The notes below the pieces were generated by a model. That model searched no databases. It was not told where the DNA came from and was given only the letters and a program-made list of their open reading frames with translations. The translations under genes and the position numbers were made by a program. From positions 82,337-146,336 of the forward strand of contig NZ_LMKE01000015.1 of the NCBI RefSeq assembly GCF_001421245.1: DNA of 64,000 bases. The letters run 5' to 3'. This document shows positions 17,667 to 25,629 of the stretch, piece by piece (position 1 is the first letter of the stretch; every line of letters starts with the position of its first letter). Source of the DNA: Sphingomonas sp. Leaf10. GTDB taxonomy: Bacteria > Pseudomonadota > Alphaproteobacteria > Sphingomonadales > Sphingomonadaceae.

Positions 17667-18698
17667 TCAGCCGGGCGGGGGCGCCGTCGACTCGCGTTCG
17701 ATCAGGTCGTGACCCAGCACCAGCAGCCGTTCCCCGGCCGGCAGCGCCGTACCGGTGCGCATCTCGCGGATCAGCAACTGCAACGCTTCCGCCGCAAGCT
17801 GTTGCACCGGTTGGCGAATGGTGGTCAGCGGCGGCCACAGCGTCACCGCCGCCGTGCTGTCGTCGAAACCGGTGACGGTCAGGTCGGCCGGGATGTCGAG
17901 ATGCCGACGATGCGCGACCGACACCACCGCCGCCGCCATGTCGTCGTTGCTGGCGAAGACCGCCGTCGGGCGATCGGCCGCGCCCAGCAATGCTTCGCCC
18001 GCGATCAGGCCGGAGGCATAGCTGAAATCGCCCTGCACGATCGTCGCCGCGACGTCTCCTGCCTCGGCGACCGCCGACCGGAACCCATCGAGGCGGGCGA
18101 TGCTCGCCTGTTGATCGGGATTGCCGACGACGAAGCCGATCCGCCGATGCCCCATCGCGATCAGATGCCGGGTCATGTCGCGCGCCGCACGGTGATTGTC
18201 GATCCCGACCGAGATCGCGTCCGAAGCGACCGCGCCGACCAGCGCCACCGGTACCGACGCATCGTGCAGCATCCGCCGCAGCCCCTCCGCCTCGCCCAGC
18301 GGCGGGGCGAGGATCACGCCGCCGATGCCGGAGGCGAGCAGTCGCCTGACCGCCTCGGCCGATGGCGCGCCGCCATCCTGTCCTTTCAGCAGGATCAACT
18401 GCGCCGCGCGGTTCGACGCTTCCTCGAACACACCGGCCAGGAAATCGCCCATGAACGCGGCGCTGGGGTTGGAATAGATCACACCAATGCGGATCTCCTT
18501 CAACGTCACCAGACTGCGCGCCATCAAATTGGGCGTGTAGTTCAGCTCGCGGATCGCATCGTTGATGACCGCGCGCGTCTTTTCGCGAACGCCAGTATCG
18601 CCGTTGATGACCCGCGACACCGACATCGGCGACACCCCGGCATATTTGGCGACATCGATGATCGTGACGCTGCGACGTCGGCGGGTGGGTTGGGTCAA
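17667..18698 (-). CDS. LacI-family transcriptional regulator
   Basis: A 343-residue repressor with an N-terminal helix-turn-helix and hinge (VTIIDVAKYAGVSPMSVSRV through LNYTPNLMARSL) and a periplasmic-binding-protein-like effector domain. The effector domain carries DNHRAARDMTRHLIAMGHRRI and VTGFDDS, standard family landmarks. It lies between two gene groups that carry an identical 15-bp palindrome with central CG (13444 and 18858), the operator type expected for this family. The effector is probably a sugar released by the GH43 enzyme or carried by the MFS protein. The gene is divergent from the MFS gene. Confidence 0.9.
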   Translation of the reverse strand: MTQPTRRRRSVTIIDVAKYAGVSPMSVSRVINGDTGVREKTRAVINDAIRELNYTPNLMARSLVTLKEIRIGVIYSNPSAAFMGDFLAGVFEEASNRAAQLILLKGQDGGAPSAEAVRRLLASGIGGVILAPPLGEAEGLRRMLHDASVPVALVGAVASDAISVGIDNHRAARDMTRHLIAMGHRRIGFVVGNPDQQASIARLDGFRSAVAEAGDVAATIVQGDFSYASGLIAGEALLGAADRPTAVFASNDDMAAAVVSVAHRRHLDIPADLTVTGFDDSTAAVTLWPPLTTIRQPVQQLAAEALQLLIREMRTGTALPAGERLLVLGHDLIERESTAPPPG

Positions 18699-18857
18699 GC
18701 GTCTCTCTGCGATGCGGTGCGCAGGGCGATCGCCGGTTCGCGACAGGGCGCACCGGTGGCGCGATCGTCCATCATCCCATCGTATCGGGGGCGGGAGGTG
18801 TCGGGCAAGCGCGGATATCGGGCTTGCATTCCCCGACCGGTAGCGCCTACCACTCTG

Positions 18858-18872
18858 ATGGTAACGTTACCG
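18858..18872. promoter_or_regulatory. LacI operator in front of the MFS-GH43 operon
   Basis: ATGGTAACGTTACCG, with a perfect 12-bp palindrome inside (18860-18871). It is identical over 15 bases to the site before the TBDR at 13715. It ends 11 bases before the TTG start of the MFS gene and touches its ribosome site, so bound repressor would block transcription of this leader. Confidence 0.78.
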
Positions 18873-18883
18873 GGAGGGGTAAT

Positions 18884-20125
18884 TTGGCGCGATTCAAATC
18901 GGTGCGCTGGACCATCATCGCGCTGTTCGTCGGCGCGATGGTCATCAATTACCTGACCCGCAGCATCCTCGGCGTCGCCGCGCCCGCGATCATGACCGAA
19001 CAGGGGATTTCGTCCCAACAATATTCGTGGATCACCGGCGCGTTCCAGTTCGGGATCATGTTCCAGCCCGTGGCCGGCTATCTGCTCGACCTGATCGGGC
19101 TGAAGGTCGGCTTCACCCTGTTCGTCGCGGTCTGGTCGCTCATCACCATGGGGCACGGCCTCGTGACCGGCTGGTTCGGTTTCGCCGCGCTGCGCGGCGC
19201 GCTGGGACTGGTCGAGGGGTCGGCACAGCCGGCGGGGATGAAGGTCGTCGCCGAATGGTTTCCCGCACGCGAACGTGGGGTCGCTGGCGGCATCTATCAG
19301 ATCGGCGCATCGTTCGGCGCGGTGCTGGCACCGGTACTCGTCGCCTGGGCGGTGTTCAACTATAGTTGGCGGGCGGCCTTCTTCGTCGCCGGTGGCCTCG
19401 GCCTGCTCTGGGTTGTGGCGTGGCTGGCCTGGTATGCGCCGCCGCGCCGCCACCGCGCGCTGTCGGTCGAGGAACGCGACCTCATCCTTGGCGGGCAGGA
19501 GCCGGAACTGGCGCAGCAGCGCCGCCGCCCGCCGCTTGGGCAACTGTTGCGTCGACGCAATCTGTGGACGATCGCCGCTGCGCGCTTCCTCGCCGATCCG
19601 GTCTGGGGGATGCTGTCGCTGTGGATGCCGCTGTATCTGATACAGGTCCGCCAGTTCGACCTGACCCAGATCGCGATGTTCGCGTGGCTGCCCTTCCTCG
19701 CCGCCGATCTCGGCTGCCTCTTCGGGCCGGCGGTGGTGGCGTGGTTGCAGCGGCGCGGCGTCGACCTGATCGATGCCCGCCGCTGGGCGTTCACGATTGG
19801 CGCGTTGCTGATGACCGGCATGATGTTCGTCGGCACGGTCGGCAGCCCGCTCGCCGCCGTCGCGCTGCTGTGCCTCGGCGGTTTCGCGCACCAGACGCTG
19901 TCGGTGACCGTCATCACCATGACGTCCGACCTGTTCCCGCAGGATCAGGTGGCGACCGCCACCGGCGTGTCGGGTACCGCCGCGAACCTCGGCGTGCTGA
20001 TCTTTACGCTGGTGCTCGGCTCGATGGTCGACAGCGTTGGGTATCAGCCCTTCTTCGTCCTGCTCGGGCTGCTCGATCTGGTCGGTGCCGCGCTGCTCTG
20101 GACCCTGATCCGAAAGTCCGTATGA
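18884..20125 (+). CDS. MFS transporter, anion:cation symporter-like (hexuronate/galactonate type)
   Basis: A 413-residue inner-membrane carrier with about 12 hydrophobic segments. The N-terminus (RWTIIALFVGAMVINYLTRS) and LGLVEGSAQPAGMKVVAEWF resemble the ACS family that takes up sugar acids such as hexuronates and galactonate. The TTG at 18884 is preferred as start because CGGGAGGGG lies five bases upstream and hydrophobic homology begins at once; an ATG at 18824 would place the LacI operator inside the coding region. It overlaps the GH43 gene by ATGA. Likely cargo is a monosaccharide, uronic acid or short acidic oligosaccharide released by that enzyme. Confidence 0.85.
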   Translation: MARFKSVRWTIIALFVGAMVINYLTRSILGVAAPAIMTEQGISSQQYSWITGAFQFGIMFQPVAGYLLDLIGLKVGFTLFVAVWSLITMGHGLVTGWFGFAALRGALGLVEGSAQPAGMKVVAEWFPARERGVAGGIYQIGASFGAVLAPVLVAWAVFNYSWRAAFFVAGGLGLLWVVAWLAWYAPPRRHRALSVEERDLILGGQEPELAQQRRRPPLGQLLRRRNLWTIAAARFLADPVWGMLSLWMPLYLIQVRQFDLTQIAMFAWLPFLAADLGCLFGPAVVAWLQRRGVDLIDARRWAFTIGALLMTGMMFVGTVGSPLAAVALLCLGGFAHQTLSVTVITMTSDLFPQDQVATATGVSGTAANLGVLIFTLVLGSMVDSVGYQPFFVLLGLLDLVGAALLWTLIRKSV

Positions 20126-21729
20126 CCATCGCCAACCCCATATTGCGCGGGTTCAATCCCGATCCGTCGATCGTTCGCGTCGGCGCGGATTATTACATCG
20201 CCACCTCGACCTTCGAATGGTTTCCGGGGGTCCAGATCCATCATTCGCGCGATCTCGCCGACTGGCGGCTGGTATCGCGGCCGTTGCGCCGCCCGACCCA
20301 GCTCGACATGCGCGGCAATCCCGATGGCTGCGGCGTGTGGGCGCCCGACCTCAGCTTTGCCGATGGCCGGTTCCACCTGATCTTCACCGACGTCAAACGC
20401 TATGGCCGCACCACCATCGACGGGGCCAGGGGCGCGTCGCTGCGCGATTTCCATAATTACTGGGTGTGGAGCGACCGGATCGACGGCGACTGGTCCGATC
20501 CGGTGCACCTCAACAGCAGCGGCTTCGACCCCGCATTGTTCCACGACGATGACGGGCGCAGCTGGCTGCTCAACATGCTGTGGGACCACCGCCCCGATCG
20601 CAAACGCTTCGCGGGCATCGTCGTGCAGCAGATGGACCTTGCCACCGGTCGGTTGCTCGGCGACCGCCGCACCATCTTCGACGGGACGCCGCTTGGCTTC
20701 ACCGAAGGGCCGCACCTCTACAAGCGCGACGGCTGGTATCACCTGCTGGTCGCCGAAGGTGGCACCGAACGCAACCACGCCGTGGTCATGGCCCGCTCGC
20801 GCGATCTGTTCGGCCCTTACGAAGTGCATCCCGACGGCCCGGTGTTGACCGCGCGCGGCCGCCCCGACCTGCCGCTGCAACGTACCGGTCATGGCGATCT
20901 GGTCGATACGCCTGCGGGGGAGACGTGGCTCGCCTATCTGTGCGGCCGACCGCTGCCGGACAGCGACCGCTGCGTGCTCGGCCGCGAGACCGCGATCCAG
21001 CCGATGACATGGGGCGACGACGGCTGGCTGCGCCCGGCGCTGCCACGGGCCGAGGTGCCGGGGCCTGCGACCGCGATCCCCGCGACCGATAGCGTCGACA
21101 CCTTCGACGGCCCCGACCTGCCCGAACCTTTTCAGTGGCTGCGCACGCCCCATCCCGATCGGCTGTTCAGCCTGACCGCGCGGCCCGGTCATCTCCGTCT
21201 GTTCGGGCGGGAGACGATCGGCAGCCATTTCGAACAGGCGCTGGTCGCGCGGCGGCAACAGGCATGGTGCTATACCGCAACCACCGAGATCGATTTCACG
21301 CCCAACGACTTTCAACAGGCCGCCGGGCTGATCTGCTATTACAACGCGACCAAATATCATTTCCTGCACCTGACCGCCGACGACGCTGGACAGCGTCAGT
21401 TGCAGGTCCTCTCGGTCGAACCGATCGGAGAAGGGCGCAGCATCGCTTCCACGCCGATCGCCGTGCCCGCCGGCCCGCTCGAACTGCGGGTCGATGTCGA
21501 TCACGAACGGTTGCGCTGCGCCTTTCGCGCGGTGGGGGCAAGTGATTGGCAATGGCTGGAAGACGTGTTCGACGCCAGTCTCCTGTCGGACGAAGCGACG
21601 ATCACCGGCCTGCCCAATTTCACCGGCACCTTCGTCGGCATGGCGTGTCAGGATATGTCGGGGCGGGGCATCTCCGCTGACTTCCGCACCTTCCTCTATC
21701 GGGAGCGAGAACCGCAACGGACCGCATGA
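20122..21729 (+). CDS. GH43 beta-xylosidase-type glycoside hydrolase (subfamily 11-like)
   Basis: A 535-residue cytoplasmic enzyme; no signal peptide. The five-bladed propeller has the three GH43 acids: base D14 (FNPDPS), pKa modulator D136 (GFDPALFHD) and acid E195 (TEGPHLY). The C-terminal ~200 residues form the beta-sandwich that closes the active site in XynB3-type xylosidases. It starts inside the stop codon of the MFS gene, so uptake and hydrolysis are coupled. Expected activity is beta-1,4-xylosidase, possibly with alpha-L-arabinofuranosidase side activity. Regulation is presumably by the LacI protein encoded at 17667. Confidence 0.9.
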   Translation: MTIANPILRGFNPDPSIVRVGADYYIATSTFEWFPGVQIHHSRDLADWRLVSRPLRRPTQLDMRGNPDGCGVWAPDLSFADGRFHLIFTDVKRYGRTTIDGARGASLRDFHNYWVWSDRIDGDWSDPVHLNSSGFDPALFHDDDGRSWLLNMLWDHRPDRKRFAGIVVQQMDLATGRLLGDRRTIFDGTPLGFTEGPHLYKRDGWYHLLVAEGGTERNHAVVMARSRDLFGPYEVHPDGPVLTARGRPDLPLQRTGHGDLVDTPAGETWLAYLCGRPLPDSDRCVLGRETAIQPMTWGDDGWLRPALPRAEVPGPATAIPATDSVDTFDGPDLPEPFQWLRTPHPDRLFSLTARPGHLRLFGRETIGSHFEQALVARRQQAWCYTATTEIDFTPNDFQQAAGLICYYNATKYHFLHLTADDAGQRQLQVLSVEPIGEGRSIASTPIAVPAGPLELRVDVDHERLRCAFRAVGASDWQWLEDVFDASLLSDEATITGLPNFTGTFVGMACQDMSGRGISADFRTFLYREREPQRTA

Positions 21730-21846
21730 CCCGGTCCCGGTTGGGCGCACGGTGTCAACTTCGGCGCGGCGGATCGGATACGATCGACGTCTTGGAACCC
21801 GTCGCACCCTTGTACAACCGTTCGATTAGAATATGTACCGGACGTT

Positions 21847-22458
21847 ATGGAAAAGACGTCGACTGTTACCACCAAGGGTAGGCCCAGGGAATTTTGCGTC
21901 GACAACGCGCTGGCGGCGGCGCTCGGCGTGTTCTGGTCGAAGGGGTATGAGGGCGCTTCGATGAGCGACCTGACCGAGGCGATGGGTATCACCAAGCCCA
22001 GCCTCTATGCGGCGTTCGGGAACAAGGAAGCGTTGTTCCACAAGGCGCTCGACCTCTACGAGAACGAAAAGCTCGAATATACCCGCGACGCCCTGAAACA
22101 GCCGACCGCGCGCGCCGTCGCCGAACATTTCATGCGCGGCGCGATCAATGCGCAGATGAGCAGCTGCGATCCCAAGGGGTGTCTGGGCGTCATCAGCGCA
22201 ACCGCGTGCGGCGCGGAGGCGGCATCGATCAAGGCCGATGTGATCCAGCGGCGGGCTTCGTCGCAGGCCGCGCTGGTCGAACGCTTCGAACAGGCGAAGC
22301 GCGACGGCGACCTGCCCGATCATGTCGATATCTCGGGCCTTACCAGCTATTTGTACGCCATTCTTCAGGGGATGGCGGTGCAGGCCGGATCGGGTGCGAC
22401 CCGCGCCGAACTGGAGCGGGTGGTCGAGACAAGCCTGATGATGTGGCCGGGGCGGTAG
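21847..22458 (+). CDS. TetR-family transcriptional regulator
   Basis: A 203-residue repressor. The DNA-binding part is ALGVFWSKGYEGASMSDLTE through ITKPSLYAAFGNKEALF. The ligand domain has the SSCDPKGCLGV motif seen in one TetR subgroup that often controls efflux or detoxification genes. Its promoter region holds TGTAC-containing half sites (21811-21838), and overlapping palindromes follow the gene at 22454-22526; both suggest autoregulation and control of the next transcript. The direct target is unclear because the downstream gene encodes an unknown protein. The ribosome site at 21847 is weak. Confidence 0.85.
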   Translation: MEKTSTVTTKGRPREFCVDNALAAALGVFWSKGYEGASMSDLTEAMGITKPSLYAAFGNKEALFHKALDLYENEKLEYTRDALKQPTARAVAEHFMRGAINAQMSSCDPKGCLGVISATACGAEAASIKADVIQRRASSQAALVERFEQAKRDGDLPDHVDISGLTSYLYAILQGMAVQAGSGATRAELERVVETSLMMWPGR

Positions 22459-22526
22459 AATATTTCTACCGATCGGTACAAAAGGCGTTGACGAACCGAA
22501 TCGCTGTTAATATACCGGTCAGTATA
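22454..22526. promoter_or_regulatory. Overlapping palindromes and a promoter downstream of the TetR gene
   Basis: Three palindromes are packed here: GGTAGAA-TAT-TTCTACC (22454-22470), TACCGATCGGTA (22467-22478) and the imperfect TATACCGGTCAGTATA (22511-22526). A promoter fits between them: TTGACG at 22488-22493, a 17-base spacer and TATACC at 22511-22516. The third palindrome covers the -10 box, which is typical of TetR repression. Transcription would run rightwards. Confidence 0.65.
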
Positions 22527-22793
22527 GAAGAGAGCATCGCAACGGTGCTCCGGCTCTCGCAAGGACGCCGCTATGCTCGAACCTGACTGTAGCACGGTCG
22601 CCGCCCCGTAATTCGGCGGTACGTGTAACCTTCGTAACCTTTCCTGCAGAACGCGCTCTGCCCGGGCCTTGATGGTTCGGGGGTCGGCGGCCTGCGTCCC
22701 CGCAGCAGTGCCTCGGCTCCGAAAAGGGGGGCTTTGGCGGTCGCCCCTGCGCGTCCGCTGCTGCGTGCCTCTGCCTGTTTGGGAGGATTTTTT
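22527..22793 (+). other. Leader of about 270 bases before the small unknown gene
   Basis: No recognisable RNA motif was identified. A 12-codon reading frame (ATG at 22573, MLEPDCSTVAAP) follows AAGGA at a proper distance and might be a leader peptide. GGGAGG at 22781-22786 is the ribosome site of the next gene. Confidence 0.35.
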
Positions 22794-23192
22794 ATGGCTT
22801 ATGTCGATTTCTCCGGCGACACACTGTTCGCCACCCCCGCCGCCGCAGCTCCCGTCGTCGAGGCGAGTGATCCGGTCGCCACCGGTCTCAGCGCACTCGA
22901 ATGGTCGGTCGTGGCACTCGCCCAGCGCGACCGGATGGCGTCGCTGCGTGAACCCTCGCCGCTGTCGATCGCGCTCGGCCGGGTGTTCGGCACCCGCCGC
23001 CGCGACCCCAATCTCGCCGATCCGAAACTGGAGGCGCTGCGGCGCATGGCGGTGCTCAGCTGGCATCGCGGCTTCGCGGTCCCGGTCCATGAACTGGCCG
23101 CCTTCTTCGCCGCCGGCTTCAACACCGACCAATATGAAACGATGCTCGCCAGCATCAGCGCGGCGCAGGCCTCGCGAAAGGCCCGCGCATGA
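22794..23192 (+). CDS. Small protein of unknown function
   Basis: A 132-residue protein I do not recognise. The start has an excellent ribosome site (GGGAGGATTTTTTATG). The N-terminal third is Ala/Pro/Val-rich and looks disordered. The rest (ALEWSVVALAQRDRMASL, then EALRRMAVLSWHRGFAVPVH) is amphipathic helical. It has no signal peptide or membrane segment. It lies between a TetR-type operator/promoter block and a GH39 gene. It ends with several basic residues (ASRKARA). Codon use is like its neighbours, so a real gene is likely, but its role cannot be stated. Confidence 0.65.
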   Translation: MAYVDFSGDTLFATPAAAAPVVEASDPVATGLSALEWSVVALAQRDRMASLREPSPLSIALGRVFGTRRRDPNLADPKLEALRRMAVLSWHRGFAVPVHELAAFFAAGFNTDQYETMLASISAAQASRKARA

Positions 23193-23312
23193 ACGTGCGC
23201 GCATTTACCGCTTGCGGACCTCGCTGATATTGCATGAGTAAAGGGAAGGTTTGCCGTGAGGCCGCGATGAGCGGCCCATGGATCAAGCAAGAACAGCCTG
23301 CAGGAGAGGCGC

Positions 23313-24998
23313 ATGATCCGTTTTCCCGAACTGGCGGCGCTGGCCGCCCTGTCGCTGTCCGGGGCCGCCGCAAGTGCGCAGACGGCGCCCGCCGCCGTCG
23401 CGCCAGCGGCAGTTCGCGAAGTGTCGGTCACCGTCGACGCGCGCAAGTCGCTGGGGCCGTTGCCGCCCGCTTGGCGTTTCTTCGGCGCCGACGAACCCAA
23501 TTACGCGACGATGAAGGACGGGCGGAAGCTGCTGGTCGAACTGGGCGAACTGAAGCGCGGCGAGGTGTTCTTTCGCGCGCATAATCTCCTCAGCACCGGC
23601 GACGGCACGGCGGCGTTCAAATGGGGCAGCACCAACGCCTATACCGAGGGGCCGGACGGAAAACCGGTCTTTGACTGGACGATCGTCGACAATATCATCG
23701 ATACCTACCTCGCCCGCGGCGTGCGCCCCTATCTGCAAATCGGCTTCATGCCCGAAGCACTGTCGACCGGGCCGAAGGGGACGCCGTACCAGCACAGCTG
23801 GCGGCCGGGGTTCGATTACCGGCTGATCGCAACCGGATGGACCTATCCGCCGAGCAGCTACGAAAAATGGGCCGAACTCGTCTATCAATGGACCAAACAT
23901 AACGTCGAACGCTATGGCGCTGACGAAGTGAACCGCTGGTATTTCGAAGTCTGGAACGAACCGGATTCGAAATTCTACTGGCAGGCATCGCCGGACGAAT
24001 TCAACAAGCTGCACGATTTCGCGATCGATGCGGTACGACGCGCATTGCCGACCGCGAAGGTCGGCGGACCCGATGTCGCCGTCGCCGGCGACTTCATGGA
24101 AGGTTTCATGCGCCATGTCGCCTCGGGCCGGAATTACGTGACCGGGCAGACGGGGACGCCGACCGATTTCCTGTCCTTCCATGCCAAGGGCGCGCCGAGC
24201 TTCGTCGATGGTCATGTCCGCATGCGGCTGTCGACGCATCTGCGCAATGTCGACCGGGGCTTCACCCGGGTCGCCGGATTTCCCGCGCTGGCGGCCAAAC
24301 CGATCGTGATCGGCGAAAGCGATCCGGAAGGCTGTGCCGCCTGTCCGGGACCGCAAAACGCGTATCGCAACGGTACGATGTATTCCAGCTACACCGCCGC
24401 CAGCTTCGCGCGCATCTGGGATCTGGCCGCCCGACGGAAGGTGAACCTCGACGGTATCCTGTCGTGGTCGTTCGAATTCGAGGATCAGCCGTGGTTCGCG
24501 GGCTATCGCCAGCTATCGACCAATGGCGTCGACCTGCCGGTGCTCAACGTGTTCCGGATGTTCGCGAAGATGGGGCCGGAACGCATCGCCGCGACCAGCA
24601 GCGCGCAGGTGCCGCTCGATGCGATCGTCAAAGACGGGGTGCGGGGCGACGCCGATATCGGCACGGTGGCAACCCGCACGCCCGACGGGCGGGTCGCGGT
24701 GCTGCTGTGGCATTATCACGACGACGACGTCGCCGGGCCGGTTGCGCAAGTGAAGCTCGACATTGCCGGAGCGAAGACAGGATGGGCGAAGCTGTGGCGG
24801 GTGGATGGCGAGCACGCCAACGCCTTCACGGCATGGCAACGTATGGGATCGCCGCAGTCGCCCAACGAGAAGCAATATGCCGAATTGGAGACGGCGTCGG
24901 CAATGCGCGAGGAAACGGTGAGTGCCGCTGGCGACCGTTCCTTCACCATCGCGCTGCCACGGCAGGGTGTCGCGCTGCTGACCCTCGACGGGCGTTGA
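23313..24998 (+). CDS. GH39 glycoside hydrolase (beta-xylosidase-like), secreted
   Basis: A 561-residue clan-A (beta/alpha)8 enzyme with a signal peptide cleaved near ASAQ (residue 23). The acid/base is E216 in FEVWNEPD and the nucleophile is E335 in IVIGESDPEG, the standard GH39 pair. The C-terminal part forms the accessory beta-sandwich. GGAG precedes the ATG at 23313. Family members release xylose from xylo-oligosaccharides; some act on other beta-linked sugars or alpha-L-iduronides. It sits between the GH43/LacI block and the GH106/GH3 block, consistent with hemicellulose or exudate breakdown, but it has no clear operon partner. Confidence 0.85.
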   Translation: MIRFPELAALAALSLSGAAASAQTAPAAVAPAAVREVSVTVDARKSLGPLPPAWRFFGADEPNYATMKDGRKLLVELGELKRGEVFFRAHNLLSTGDGTAAFKWGSTNAYTEGPDGKPVFDWTIVDNIIDTYLARGVRPYLQIGFMPEALSTGPKGTPYQHSWRPGFDYRLIATGWTYPPSSYEKWAELVYQWTKHNVERYGADEVNRWYFEVWNEPDSKFYWQASPDEFNKLHDFAIDAVRRALPTAKVGGPDVAVAGDFMEGFMRHVASGRNYVTGQTGTPTDFLSFHAKGAPSFVDGHVRMRLSTHLRNVDRGFTRVAGFPALAAKPIVIGESDPEGCAACPGPQNAYRNGTMYSSYTAASFARIWDLAARRKVNLDGILSWSFEFEDQPWFAGYRQLSTNGVDLPVLNVFRMFAKMGPERIAATSSAQVPLDAIVKDGVRGDADIGTVATRTPDGRVAVLLWHYHDDDVAGPVAQVKLDIAGAKTGWAKLWRVDGEHANAFTAWQRMGSPQSPNEKQYAELETASAMREETVSAAGDRSFTIALPRQGVALLTLDGR

Positions 24999-25116
24999 CT
25001 CGATATGCTGACCGCCGGGCGGCGATCGGAATCTCGATGCTCGACACGGATGAAATCTGGCCGTGATCGCGCTTGTGGCGAGCAAAGCACGTGATGCGAA
25101 TGAAGCCGTCAGGGGT

Positions 25117-25629
25117 TCAGGCGGCTTGGCGGGCCATCGATTTGGAAGAAATCGTCGCAGTTTCCAGCCGTGTTCCTTGGTCCGTCAGGCGGAACGTCGC
25201 AATCATCACGCCCAGATCTTGCGCCTGTTCGGCAAGGCCGCGCGCTACAGCGCTGGCACCGATCTTGGCCTAGACGTCGGTAGCGGCATCGGCCGAACGC
25301 CGCGCCAGTGCGCGGACCTCCGACGCAACGACTGCAAAGCCCTTGCCGGCTTCGCCGGCACGCGCGGCCTCGACACCGGCGTTGAGCGCCAGCAAATTGG
25401 TCTGGGAGGCGATCCCGTCGATAATGGAGATGATTTCGGATATTTCGGTCGACGAACGTTCGATGGCGCCCATCACGTCGACTGCATGGCGGACGACCTG
25501 CTGCGAATGGTCGATCTCGGTCTGTGCCGTGCCCACGACCTGCGTCGTTTGCTCGGCGGCGCCGGCGGTCTTGGTCACGCCGCGCGTTATTTCGTCCATC
25601 GCGGCGGCTGTTTCTTCCAGGCGCCTCAT
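25117..25629 (-). pseudogene. Relic of a methyl-accepting chemotaxis protein, fused to the GH106 gene
   Basis: The minus strand encodes the heart of a chemoreceptor signalling domain: [15 protein letters not shown], then [20 protein letters not shown] and [20 protein letters not shown], the hairpin-tip signature. An amber codon (25270-25272) stops it. In the same frame after that codon comes RGLAEQAQDLGVMIATFRL, which matches the extreme C-terminus of such receptors, ending at TGA 25117-25119. The ~60 residues normally between these parts are missing, as are the sensor and membrane regions. So this is a deletion remnant whose 5' end is joined in frame to the GH106 gene. Confidence 0.82.

Noticed and set aside
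25117-25629. A functional chemotaxis receptor
   Set aside because: Sensor, membrane and HAMP parts are missing, an amber codon and an internal deletion are present, and the 5' end reads into GH106.
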